Part shown: one piece after another, positions 32,411 to 43,743 of the stretch
Layout: the number at the start of each line of letters is the position of its first letter
Numbering within the stretch: position 1 is the stretch's first letter
Source: Hemerocallis citrina
Taxonomy: Eukaryota > Streptophyta > Magnoliopsida > Asparagales > Asphodelaceae
Direction: 5' to 3'
Assembly: GCA_017893485.1 (NCBI GenBank)
Contig: JACEHZ010000207.1
Span: 1,612,001 to 1,676,000 of the forward strand
DNA: 64,000 nucleotides
The notes under the pieces: model-generated
Database searches by the model: none
What the model was told of the DNA's origin: nothing
What the model saw: the letters and a program-made list of their open reading frames with translations, nothing else
Program-made: the position numbers and the translations under genes

Positions 32411-35400
32411 TGTAACACCCTGCAAAATCGAGTAAAGACAATTTTGCCCCTCGCGTGTTACGCACGTGTATTTTGTACCGTTACGGGTAATATCGGTAAC
32501 GTATTTTAATACGTATTTTGTATTTCGACTATTCATGCATTTCTCGTTTTCTCCAAAATTCATTTTTATGTTATTTGAGCTAACTCAAATATTAAATTTC
32601 AATCTTTATGTTTTTACGTGCATTGCACGTGTTATCGATGCACGCGTCAATTACGTATATTCTACCGTTACGTGTAATATTTTCTGTGTTTAAATTATTT
32701 ATTTTATGATGAGTTTGAGTTCTTTTTATAAACGGAAATTCATTTTTCTCCTATTTTGATTAAAATATCTTATACGTGCGGTGCACGTGTTTTTTATGGA
32801 TGTGTTGATTATATTCTGGTATATGTATAATGAAATATATTTTCGTATTTTGTATTTCGATTATTTATAAATATTTCCCTGTGGATAAACTCTATTTTGT
32901 ATTTTAATATTTTTACGTGTGACGCACGTGTTTGCAGTGACGTGTGGTTGTATTTTCTTTCAAAAGAAAATTTTGAAGTGTGTGTGCTTATTTTATTTGT
33001 GCATGAAAAATCTAATTTATAATTAAATCCAACTAATTTTATTTAAATGCATATTATATATATATATGGGGCAAATGCTCCATTGAAAACGGGTCTAGTT
33101 TTCACGAGTTGGAAAACATGAATCTGAGCCATTGGATCGCTCATGATAGCGATCAGTGGCTCAGATCGAGCCCCCCATCACCCGTTTCAATTGATGAGCG
33201 GAGGGTTATTTTGGAAATTTCGTCCCAAATAACTCTTCGCCTCACTAATTCTAAAAAAAAATGATATAACCTAGGCCGTTGTTGGGAACAACAGCCTAGG
33301 TTATAAAAAATTGAATCATAGGCCGTTGTTCGGAACAACGGCCTTGTCTCAATTTTTATAACCTAGGCCGTTGTTGGGAACAACGGCGCCGTTGCCGTTG
33401 TTGGGAACAACGGCCTAGGCTATAAAATTTTATAGAAATTTATAGAAATTTTATAGTCTAGGCCATTGTTGGGAACAATGACCTAGGTTATAAAAATTGA
33501 GAACAAGGCCGTTGTTCTAAACAACGGCCTATGATTTAATTTTTTATAACCTAGGCCATTGTTCCCAACAACGGCCTAGGTTATATCATTTTTTTAGAAT
33601 GAATCAGGCGAAGAGTTATTTAGGACGAAATTTTCAAAATTACTTAAGTCATATTGGGTGATGGGCGGAGGTGATCTCAGCCGCTGATCGAGATCATGAG
33701 CGATCCATTGGCTCAGATTCGTGTTTTCCAACCTATGAAAACAAACTCGTTTTCAATGGAGCATTTGCCTATATATATATATATAAACATATATTTTTAA
33801 TTTAAAAATAAAAATAATTAATTTTGTGAAGTATACACAATGCATGTGCACGTGCAATGTGCACACCCCAAAGATAGGTGGGCTGTTCTTGGGAATTTAG
33901 GAGGTGGAGAAAGAGTGGTGGAGTAATGGGTAGTTTTTTTATTAGTGGTTAAATTAAATTAACCATTACTTAATTAAACAAATCTCTTTATAAAACTACT
34001 CATTCCCCACTCCTATTTAGCCAAAAAAATAAATATAAAACAACTTCAAAAAAATGGATGGGCTGTGCTCTCGGGATATCTTACTGTAGGCTTTCGGATT
34101 GTGTTGCTGGAGATTTTTGCTTGGTTTAGGGTGGATTTTGGAGTGCTTTTGTGAAGGGAGATTGCTACTAGTAAATTCTTTCTAATAGGTGGGTGACTTT
34201 ACTTCATTTCTAATTATGTTTTAAAAGCATGTTTAGTAATTCATGTTGGAATTATGATTGAATTATTTTACTTCCAATGTTTATGTTCGTGTGATGCATA
34301 TGGTATGAAAATTTAGAAATTTTGTGATTGAAAATTGTGAAGAATGCATATTAAAAAGAAGTCTTTTATAGAATTTATGTGTAGTTGAAACATTAAATTG
34401 TATTAATTCTCATATGTGATATCATGAAAATTTTAGCATAATGTGAGTAGATTTTTTGTAGATGAATTGTGAAAGAAACAGATTGTGGTCAAATTGAGTG
34501 AATTATAAATTGTGAGAAATTATTCCATCACTCTACATGACATTGAAGAGAAAAAATATATATGTGTGTGTAGAGTAATGTTGTTAAATTATTTAAAGGC
34601 ATGTGTAGATGAATAATCAACTTGATTAAATTGCATGAATTTTTGTGTCTCTTGCGAATTGGTTTAAAATGTGTATAAAATAGATATAAATAGTAATGAA
34701 TAATTAGATAAATATTTTGGGGAAGGAAATGGGTATAGTAGAACAAAGGAAAAGTTGCATTAATGTCGGTAGAACAATTATCTAATTGTATTTTGGGTTA
34801 AAATTCCAATAAAAGAAGCAAATGATTAATTTGGGAAAATTGAAGTTAATTATCCAATAATATGAATAAAGTCAGTAAGATTATAATTTTGGAGGTTTAT
34901 AGATATATAAAAAAATTGGTATTAATTTGAAAGAAAAGAGATGGTTTTGTTAATAAATCAATTATATGTTTATGTGTTTCTAAAAATGAATATGTACCTA
35001 AGTGGGGTTAAATCTTCATTAATATGATTAAAGTCAATAAAATAACAATTCTGGAGATGTATAGAAATAAAATAGTAATATTAATTTGAAGAAAAGAGTA
35101 GAACTCAAAAATAGTTGAAAGTGTAAAATATGTGAATAATCAGAGAACCGAGTTAACTAAATTTTAACTCCGATTATATCGTAAGACCTGCTTGGCCTTA
35201 GTGGCTAGCATGGGCGCCGAAGCACCATGCGCTGCCATGTGGTGCCTCTGGGGTTTGGTTGGGGTTCTCGGGTTCAAAACCTCGTGCTCAAAAAAGTGTT
35301 TTGCTAAAAAAAAGTGTTTTTTTTGTATCTTTGGGGTTTTGGGGTTTTAAAAATTCAGAAAAAATTATATAAATATTTTAAAATATTATGTGAACATCTA

Positions 35401-36875
35401 AAAATATTTCTCACTATTTTAGTTCATATTTGGAGGTTTTAAAGTCATTTTTCATCTATATATTGAGTTGAGTTAAATTTGAAAGTAAAGGAAATATATT
35501 GAATTAAAGATTTTCATGAATTGATTATAAAAAATCAAAGTTGGAGTTTAGAATGAGGGACATTAGTAATGAATTTTTAAGTAAAATGTGTGCATTAAAA
35601 AGTGATGTTTTAATCAAAGAAATTTAATAAGATTGAAGTCTAGTGTGAGAAAGATTGTGTAGAATTAGTACAATGAAAGTGATTAGTTGATTGTTCAATT
35701 AAAGAGCATTGTTTATCAGAAATTTGATTTGGAAATTAATATAGAATGTGAATATAAGAGATGAAATGTTTTGGGCAAAAGATTGAATAAAAGAAGTTTA
35801 GTGAATAAGAATTCAAATGTGAATGAAAGAAATGGATAAGTTATGAATACATAGAATTGGGAATATGAATTATAAGGGTATGCATACCCATAATGTTGAA
35901 CATGGAAAGATGGGATTCTAGAGGCTAGTGAGACAGAGGTACCGACAAAAGTAATAGAAGTAATTATTAATTTTGAGAAAGGACCGGTATGGGCTATTGT
36001 TCTCGGTCTTTTTGTGTAAGACCGGTATGAGGGTAACCTAACTCTAGGTGGTATAATATATTCATGTTTAAACTTAAGGATTAGGCACTAAGTGGATATG
36101 TAATAAAACTTAGGCAAACACATGTGGTTTGCCTCTATATAGTCTGACGGTGGACTCTGGGACTACAGACCCAGTTTGACGGTGGACTCCGGAACTGTGG
36201 TTGCTTGTGATGGAGGCGAGCCTTAATTAAATCTGGGACTTTTTTTGTTTGACAGTGGACTCCAGGATCATGAGTACTCGGAGATGGGAGGCCGTTCTCC
36301 AGTGTATATATGTATACCGGGGCTAGAGGGACACTTGCGGGATGTTTGCACGACGAGGATTTTCGTATAAGCTTGACGGTGGATTCCAGGGCTGGGGGTC
36401 TGTACTCATGGAATGTATAAAACTTGATTTGTTACCGGATAGTTTTCATGGTGAGGGATTAAACCCTATAATATGGAGCACGTAAGTGCTTGCTCTTGGA
36501 CCTATGTAGTATGGGATGCATAGACTCCGAACAATTATGCATTAGTATCATCGTAATATAACGTCTGCATTAGGCATCTAAGTCATATCATACACTAACA
36601 TGTTTAGAATAGTCACTCTTGTACACTTTATTATGCATTCAAGTGTGTGGTTGCTAAAGTAAGTGAGTCGCTATATTATGGCATAGCGAGAATCGCCGTG
36701 TATAGTATTGTGTCAGTTCTATGTAACTGACGTGCCCACAATGTTCAATGCAGGGCTTGGATTGGCAAAGACTTACAAATGAATTTGAAGCTAAAGAATG
36801 TTTTAAATGTTGATGTTTAAATTGTACATGTGTTATATTGTAATCTTTATTATTCTGCTGTGTTGATGTAAAATG
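32411..36875 (+). mobile_element. Tekay-like solo LTR lacking its 3' end (inverted away)
   Basis: It starts TGTAACACCCTG at 32411 next to the TAATG duplication. It contains LTR-type sequence without coding: CACGTG-rich repeats (32440-32950), an AT-rich body, and four diverged copies of a TTGACGGTGGACTCC motif (about 36141, 36177, 36248, 36379). Its missing 3' end (about 100 bp, ending CAGGGCGTTACA) is at 6952-6853. No gag or pol lies between the two ends once the inversion is undone, so it appears to be a solo LTR of about 3.9 kb excluding the nested MITE. No host gene is seen. Confidence 0.6.
33068..33770. mobile_element. Foldback MITE with palindrome array, nested in the LTR
   Basis: The 703-bp element has inverted arms of about 200 bp or more. 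The left edge GGGGCAAATGCTCCATTG pairs with GGAGCATTTGCC at 33758-33769, and the match continues through the GATCGCTCATGA and GAAGAGTTATT regions. It sits in a (TA)n target. The centre (33270-33590) has about seven palindromes of the type GCCGTTGTTGGGAACAACGGC, spaced roughly 45 bp apart. No coding. The small element at 15059-15227 belongs to the same group. Confidence 0.8.
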
Positions 36876-36880
36876 AACAG

Positions 36881-37248
36881 AACAACGAGGCGGTCCATGA
36901 GGCTCAGATGGCCTCGCTCGTCGACCAGCATAAGGCCGAGCTGGCGCACTTCAGGGCGAAGGCCCAGGCGGAGGCTGAAAAGGCGCAGAAGGATATGGAG
37001 GAGGCAGAGATCACCATGGCGGACACTCTGATCCAGGCCCAGGATGAGCCCTATGCCAAGGCGAAGGAGCACTTCACGCTGATCTACCCGGACAAACGGG
37101 TCGACCACCTGCACTTCAACTGGCAGCTAGAGCATCCGCCTACGCTTGGCGGCGAGGAGGAACTGGGGGACCCTCACCAGGAGGAGGTCAGGGGCGACCC
37201 GACTGACGAAGAGGTGTCGTCCCCCCCCCCCTCCCCAAGCATAGTTTA
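36881..37248 (+). pseudogene. Antisense gene ORF1 of Tat B, 3' part
   Basis: The open frame continues the coiled coil cut at 6953: a helical Ala/Glu/Lys stretch (DQHKAELAHFRAKAQAEAEK), then a segment with YAKAKEHFTLIYPDKRVDHL and an acidic/proline-rich tail ending with TAG at 37246-37248. The corresponding segments in Tat A and C carry the same order (coiled coil, conserved hydrophobic segment, acidic tail). The junction at about 36876-36881 retains the reading frame if joined to 6958 on the minus strand. Confidence 0.65.
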
Positions 37249-37484
37249 GGTTTTTTCTCTTTTGGTTTTGTAAACGCCTTACGTGGGCTGGCCACCGTAT
37301 TTTGTAATACAAAATTTTGACTTCATAAAAAAGGATTTTTGGCCGATGCTCTATGACTTTTTGATAGACGCATGAGGTCCTCGGTGACCTGTCATTTTTC
37401 CCGTCTTTTTGATAGACGCATGAGGTCCTCGGTGCCAACCTTGGTTTTGCCAAGGTCTCCTAGGTCCGAGCTGGGCTGGGGGCC

Positions 37485-37916
37485 ATGGAGAGTGTCTTGG
37501 CTCACCAACGTAAACAGGCTCGGGATCGTGAGGCCGCAGTGAATTACTTTATGAACAAGTCTAGAGAGCTCAGCCTGGAGGTTGCTCGCCTGAAAAAGGC
37601 CATAGCTGACCGGGACTGGTGGGCAGTTGAGACGAACTGGTCAATCTCGGATGCCTCGAGTGGGCAACCGGCTTCGGAGTCTTTTCTTCGTGAGGCGGTT
37701 GTAGAGAAATAGTTGGAGATCCGTGGACTGAAGCTCATGCTAGGCGCTGGTCTGGTCGAGGAGGCGAGCAATTCCGTGTTGGGACCTTCTCTGACTTTTT
37801 TCTTGGAGACAGCCTAGCCTGCCAATGTGCAAAGTTCCGTTGCCGGGGTGCCCTCGTTGGTCAGACCGGTCGAGCACGCGAAGGATCCCGTGGGAAGCAT
37901 CGAGTTTGAGTTTTAA
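37485..37916 (+). pseudogene. Antisense gene ORF2 of Tat B (coiled coil)
   Basis: The frame has heptad-like Leu/Glu/Arg residues (MNKSRELSLEVARLKKAI, about 37550-37605), a TAG at 37710 and further stops before 37916. It occupies the position of ORF2 in Tat A and C but is shorter and lacks the TSCTREESERG segment. An AATAAA signal is at about 37983. The following 37990-38850 is non-coding; it contains three diverged repeats with the GACAATTCGG/GAACAATTCGGGGTTTTGGC motif (about 38320, 38485, 38605). Confidence 0.55.
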
Positions 37917-38849
37917 GCCGAGCGATAACCGATCTGTAAACTTTTCATAGTATTGTGTGGCCGTTTCTGGCGTTCTATGAGTAATAAAACTTTGATTTCT
38001 CTAATCTTGATAATTTGTTGAGTGAAGTGGGCAGGAGTGTAGCTCGAGGTCATTGCTGAGTCTGGCCTTGCTCGAGGTCGCCGCCGAGGCAGAAGGGGCT
38101 GTCAGTCTTTGGCTTGCTCGGGAGCCAAACTGCAATTTCTTGCAGACAACGCTCAATGAGGGACGTTTTGCCTTCTGAAAAAAATTAATGGCGACGTTTC
38201 ACCTTCCGCCATTTGGACTTTCCGTTGTAATAAATGCGCTGCTCAGGGGGCTATATAATCTCCATCCCCTCATCCTTTTTTCACCAGCAATTGGCGGTGA
38301 CTCATCTGCCACCCGCTGACAATTCGGGATTTTGGCTCCGAGGGTCGTTTACCCCGACTTGTCAGCGGGTGAGAGGCGGGTTGACCCCGGAGGTGAGATT
38401 CGGGTGCCTGCCAAAGGCGGGTGCCTATAAGTGGAATTTTTGGCCGAGAGTTCTGGGTCGGTGGCTCCCCTGCCACCCTCGAACAATTCGGGGTTTTGGC
38501 TCTGAGGGCCATAAACCCCAAGTCGTTCGCGGGTGAGAGGTGGGTTAACCAACTGGTCTGGGGGCTCGGCGAGAGTCCCGGGTCGGTGGCTCCCTTGCCG
38601 CCCTCGAACAATTCGGGGTTTTGGCTCTGAAAGCCGTAAACCCCGAGTTGTTCGGGGATGAGAGGTGGGTCAACCAACGATCCGGGGCTCGGGGCATTTT
38701 TCGAAGGTGAGCGCGCTAACTCTATAATGAAATTTTTTGGGATGGGCGTGGTTGAAACTCCATCGCCGAGCGTAAAGGCCGCATGGCTTATGAAAGCTAA
38801 GGCCTTGCTCGAGGTCGACACCGAGCCCTTATGCGTACTCCTTGGTAGG

Positions 38850-40065
38850 TAGTACGGGTGCGGCTGGAGGTCATCACCGAGCTCATAGGCTGTAGAGCTT
38901 GAAAAAGCCTAGGCCATGCTCGAGGTCGATGCCGAGCCCCCATACCTTAGAGAAGATATTTATGAGCCTAGCTAAAGGTCGTCGCCGAGCGTAAAGGTTG
39001 CATGGCTTGAAAAAAGCTAAGGCCTTGCACGAGGTCGACACCGAGCCCCCACACCTATTCTCAGGTAGATATTACAGGTGTAGCTGGAGGTTATCGCCGA
39101 GCACGTAGGTCGCAGGGTTTGAAAAAAACCCAAGGCCGTGCTCGAGGTCGATGCCGAGCCCCCATACCTTAGAGAAGCTTGTTATGAGCATAGCTGTAGG
39201 TCGTCGCCGAGCGTAAAGGTCGTATGGCTTGAAAAAACCAACGTCTTGCTCGAGGTCGATGCCGAGCTCCCATACCTGTTCTCGGGTAGATAGTACGTGT
39301 GTAGCTGGAGGCCATCACCGAGCGCGTAGGCTGTAGAGCTTGAAAAAGCCTAGGCCATGCTCGAGGTCAATGCCGAGCCCCCATACCTTAGAGAAGTTTG
39401 TTATGAGCGTAGCTGCAGGTCGTCGCCGAGCGTAAAGGTTGCATGGCTTGAACGAAGCCAAGGCCTTGCTCGAGGTCGCCACCAAGCTCCCATACATGTT
39501 TTCGGGTAGATAATACGGGTGTAGCTAGAGGTCATCGCCGAGCGCATGGGTCACAGGACTTGAAAAAGCCCATGCCCTGCTCGAGGTCGATGCCGAGCCC
39601 CCATACCTTAGAGAAGCTTGTTATGAGCGTAGCTGAAGGTCGTCGCCGAGCGTAAAGGTCGCATGGCTTGAACAAAGCCAAGGCCTTGCTCGAGGTCGCC
39701 GCCGAGCTCCTATACCTATTCTCGGGTAGATAGTACGGGTGTAGCTGGAGGTCATCGCTGAGCGCATGGGTCGCAGGACCTGAAAAAGCCCAGGCCCTGC
39801 TCGAGGTCGATGCCGAGCCCCTATACCTTAGAAAAGCTTGTTATGAGCGTAGTTGAAGGCCGTCGCCGAGCGTAAAGGTCGCATGGCTTGAAAAAGCCAA
39901 CGCCTCACCCGAGGTTGATGTCGAGCTCCCATAGGCATTCTCGGATAGATAGTACGGGTGTAGCTGGAGGTCATCGTCGAGCGCATGGGCTGCAGGACTT
40001 GAAAAAGCCCAGGCCCTGCTCGAGGTCGATGCCGAGCCCCCATACCTTAGAAGTGACTTTTTGTG
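38850..40065. repeat. 220-bp higher-order tandem repeat in Tat B
   Basis: The phrase TAGCTGGAGG recurs at 38861, 39081, 39302, 39522, 39742 and 39961, a period of 219-221 bp over 5.5 copies. Each unit is made of two related halves of about 110 bp (GTCATCGCCGAGCGC... and GTCGTCGCCGAGCGTAAAG...), each with a GCTCGAGGTCGATGCCGAGC-type core. About three 55-bp-type units (TTGTGGCTCGCGGTGACATC) follow at 40056-40215. ORFs in this region are repeat artefacts. Confidence 0.9.
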
Positions 40066-40329
40066 GCTCGCGGTGACATCCGAGCGCCGAACCGCAAGTT
40101 GGATTGAGGAGAAATTTGTGGCTTGCGGAACCGTCCGAGCACCGAGCCCCAAACTTGTAAGAGAAGTCTTTTGTGGCTCGCGGTTCCATTCGAGCGCCGT
40201 ACCCGAGACTTGTTTTAAGAAGGATAGCATAAAGCCGAAGCTTATTTTAAGAAAGCTGGCATAAAGCCGAAGCTTGTTTTAAGAAAGCCGGCATAATTAC
40301 AACATATTGACTTTACAAAACAAGGCACA

Positions 40330-42000
40330 ACATGTCGATTACATTTGATTTTTTACATGGGGGTATCTGTAGAGGCTACTCCTCCCCTTCAAGGAATTTT
40401 ATAAGGTGCTCGGCGTTCCAGGGTCTCTTGACAGTCTTGCCCTCCGGGTCGGTGAGGCGGTACATGCCCAGGAGTACAACCTCAGAAACATTGTATGCGC
40501 CTTCCCAGTTCAGGGCCAACTTCCTCTTTTGGCTTGGGTTAGTGGGGATTCTCTTCGTCGTTCGATGGACCTAAAGAATGCTCGGCAACTCGTCGACCCA
40601 TAACCCCTTGGAAGAGTTATCAAGCCGTTTCTTGGGACCATCGAGGATCTGGTGGTTCGCATTCTCGGCCTGGCCGTTCGACTGTGGATGGCATACCGAA
40701 GAGAAGCACTGCTGGATCCCGAGATCCTCACAGAACTTTCGGAAAATTTTACCCTCGAACTGAGTCCCATTATCAGTGATGAGTATGTGTGGAATCTCGA
40801 ATCGGCAGACGATGTGTTTCTAGAAAAATTGTTGGGTCTACTGCTCGGTGATCGTGGCCAGGGGCTCGACCTCGATCCACTTCGTGAAGTAGTCGATTGC
40901 TATTATCAGAAACTTCCTTTGGCCCGTTGCCTTCAAAAATGGGCCCGCCAGATCCATCCCCTACATAGCAAAGGGGGTCGGACTAGCCAGGGAGTGGAGG
41001 TTTGCTTGTGGAGCTCTTTTCACCGAGGAGAACCTTTGACAAGGGCCACACTTTTTAACCAGGGTCAGGGCGTACTTTGCTTTGTCGGAGGTATGGCCTT
41101 CCATCCACCGTGGTGTACGACCATTTGAAGAGGGTTTCGCTGATCATGGCGAACCTCTCTGCACGGACCCTGACTCGCCTTGCCTCAGCTCGGTCTTCGG
41201 GGAGCTCTCCTTTGATTAGAAACTTTCTAATGGGAGTGGTCCAATCATCAGGCTGAGCTCCGTCTTCTACGCAGAGGGTCTCAGGGCAGTCGATACTCGG
41301 CTTTAGAAGTACCTCGATCAAAACGGTGCGATTGAGACCTTCGAATGACGAGGAGGCTAACTTTGACAGGGCATCAGCCTGGGCGTTCTGCTCTCTGGGG
41401 ATCCTTAAGACTGCAGACTCTTCAAAGGATGCCAAGAGCTGTTGGACCACGGCCAAGTACCATCTGATCATCATGGGCCTCGTACTCTCCAGTGATCTGA
41501 TTGACCACGAGCTGAGAGTCACTGAAAGACCTGATTTGTCTGGCACCTGCCTGATGTGCCAGGGTGAGCCCGGTAATTATGGCCTAATATTTGGCCTCAT
41601 TGTTGGAGGCTGGAAAGTTGAGGTGGAGGCAATATTAGAGAAGGAAATTGTCAGGTCCTCGCAAAATGATGCCCACATCACTTCCCGCTTTGTAGGAAGA
41701 GCCATCGACGTAAACTTTCCACGTCTGGTCGGCCTCCCCACTTTCGGGTTGTTCGGAGATGGTGCATTCCGTGATGAACTTGGTGAGGGCCTGCTCCTGA
41801 TGGCTGTTCTTGGCTGATAGCCGATGTCGTATTGACTGAGCTCGATCGACCATTTGACCAGTCGGCCGGAGCTCTCGGGCTTGTAGAGTACGGCCTTCAG
41901 AGGCTAGTCCGTGAGGACCTGGATTGAGTGCGCCTGGAAATAAGGGCGGAGCTTCCGTGCGGCCATAACCAGGGCGTATGCTACCTTCTCTATTTTCGCG
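40330..42000 (-). pseudogene. Second RNase H and integrase remains of Tat B
   Basis: On the minus strand, 41853-41635 begins the second RNase H (TWKVYVDGSSYKAGSDVG) and 41546-41055 continues it through IPREQNAQADALSKLASSS into the linker before integrase. The integrase itself is badly decayed between 41050 and 40330, with recognisable pieces only in shifted frames (for example a DNG-type segment near 40770 and the C-terminal domain near 40400-40540). Several stops and frameshifts prevent function. Confidence 0.65.
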
Positions 42001-43100
42001 TATCTGGTCTCGGTTGCGAGCAGAACCTTACTCACATAGCACAGTGGATTTTGGACTCCGTCCTCTTCTCAAACGAGAACAGCACTGTGCACATTTTCCG
42101 AGTCCGAGCGATAAAGCCAGAGGGGCTCGCCTGGTTCGGGCTTACTGAGGAGAAGAGGATTGGCGAGGTACTCTTTCAATTGGGCGAACGCCTCTTACTG
42201 CGGAGTACCCCACTTGAAGCCTTCGGTCCCGCGCAAAGCTTTGAAGAATGGGAGGGACTTCTCTCTGGACTTGGAGAGGAAGGGCCATGTCTATTATGGC
42301 CTGGATCTTCTCGGGGTTCGCCTCGATGTCGCACTGGCTGACGACGAACCTGAGGAATTTCCCTAAGGAGATACCGAATGCACACTTCGCCGGATTGAGT
42401 CTCATATTGTGGGTCCGAAAGACCCCAAAGGCTTCTTCCAGGTCAGTGACATGGCCCTGTCCCCACTGGCTTTTGACGAGCATGTCATCGACGTACACCT
42501 CCATGTTGCGACCGATCTGATCCTTGAAGACTCGGTTAACGAGCCTCTGATAAGTAGCACCAGCATTCTTCAGCTCGAAGGGCATAACTTGGTAGCAATA
42601 AAGACCTTGGTCTGTGACGAAGGATGTCTTGGCTATATCAGGGGGAACATTCGGATCTGGTTGTAGCCTGAGAAGGCATCCATGAAGGGGAGGAGCTCTT
42701 GACCCGACATTGCGTCGATCAGAGCATCGATGCTGGGAGAGGGAACGGATCTTTAGGGCATGCCTTGTTGAGTTCAGTAAAGTCTATGCAGATCCTCTAG
42801 CTCCTACTCGCCTTTTTGACCATCACGACGTTCGCCAGCCACTCAAGGTAGCTGACCTCCTGTATGAACCGGGCAGACAAGAGTTTGTCCACCTCTACTT
42901 TCACTGCCTGCTGCCTCTCCGGGGAGAACTTATGTCGCTTCTCGACGATCGGCTTCGAGCCGGGGATCACACTGAGTTTGTGCATGATCAGGTCTTCGGA
43001 GATCCCGGGCATATCGGAGGGCTTCCAAGCGAAGAGGTCGACATTGCGGTGAATGTAATCGATCAGGTCAGACTTGAGGTCGGGCACGAGGGAGCAGCTC
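42000..43100 (-). pseudogene. Reverse transcriptase and first RNase H of Tat B
   Basis: The minus-strand translation shows the reverse transcriptase start (KWRPSDMPGIS-like segment and KLSVIPGSKPI, about 43050-42960), a polymerase motif around DAFSGYNQIRM (about 42690), and YVDDMLVKS (42500-42470), the catalytic palm motif. The RNase H entry (LPFFKALRGTEGFKWGTPQ) lies near 42250-42190. The frame changes at least five times and carries many stops. Unlike Tat A, the reverse transcriptase is still present, so the deletion in A is element-specific. Confidence 0.75.
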
Positions 43101-43108
43101 ACGCGAAA

Positions 43109-43678
43109 CTACTTTGACATGTCCTCTATCTCGAACGAGACTTCTTCTAGTTCGTCCGCCGCCTCAGGCTCGGGCTGGCTCCTTTCGGGCTGCAGTTTGA
43201 CGGCATCCAGGGGGAACACACCGCCACCGACCGCTATCATATAGCACGATCGTGCTGCTTCTTGGTTCCCTCGGGCGACCCTTACACTTGATTCGGTGGG
43301 GAACTTCAGCTTTAGGTGGTAGGCCGAGGGAACAGTCTGGAGGGAGCAGAGCCCAGATCGGCCGAGGATGGCGTTGTAAGCTGCCTTGATGTTCACAACC
43401 ATGAAGTCCATCAACTCGGTTCGTCCGTGACGGGTTATACCGACGGTGACATACAAGGTCACGATCCCCTCAATTGGCACTGGGACGCCAGAGAACCCAT
43501 GCAGGGTGTACCCGGCTGGCTTCAGCTTATCTCGGGGGAGCTTGAGGTTCTCAAATGCTTCCAGAAAAAGGATGTTCACCGAGCTCCTGTTGTCCACGAG
43601 GATCCGACGGACCTCGTAGTTTGCCATAATGAGGCTGATGATGAGCGCATCGCAGTGCGAGAGCCCGACCCCCTCCAA
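43109..43678 (-). pseudogene. Retropepsin-like protease of Tat B
   Basis: This 189-codon frame contains an aspartic protease-like region (RRILVDNRSSVNILF, about 43610-43570) followed by GFSGVPVPIEG and YNAILGRSGL, the usual flap and second hydrophobic-Gly segment of retrotransposon proteases. The position normally occupied by Gly in D-[TSN]-G is Arg, which would be expected to impair activity. It lies between gag and reverse transcriptase, as in the family. Confidence 0.7.
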
Positions 43679-43743
43679 GTCTTACCCTGAGAAAGAGACT
43701 GGGAGCTGCTGAACCTGGGGGGAAGGGAGACCCCAGACGGCAT

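Noticed and set aside
6853..32411. Two independent LTR insertions in two EPRV copies instead of one inverted solo LTR
   Set aside because: The shared TAATG, the complementary LTR ends and the agreement with the Tat B and PMD-MULE splits make one inversion simpler, though not proven.
38850..40215. Regularly spaced repeats considered as a CRISPR-like array
   Set aside because: Units are contiguous 220-bp higher-order repeats without unique spacers, inside a plant retrotransposon.
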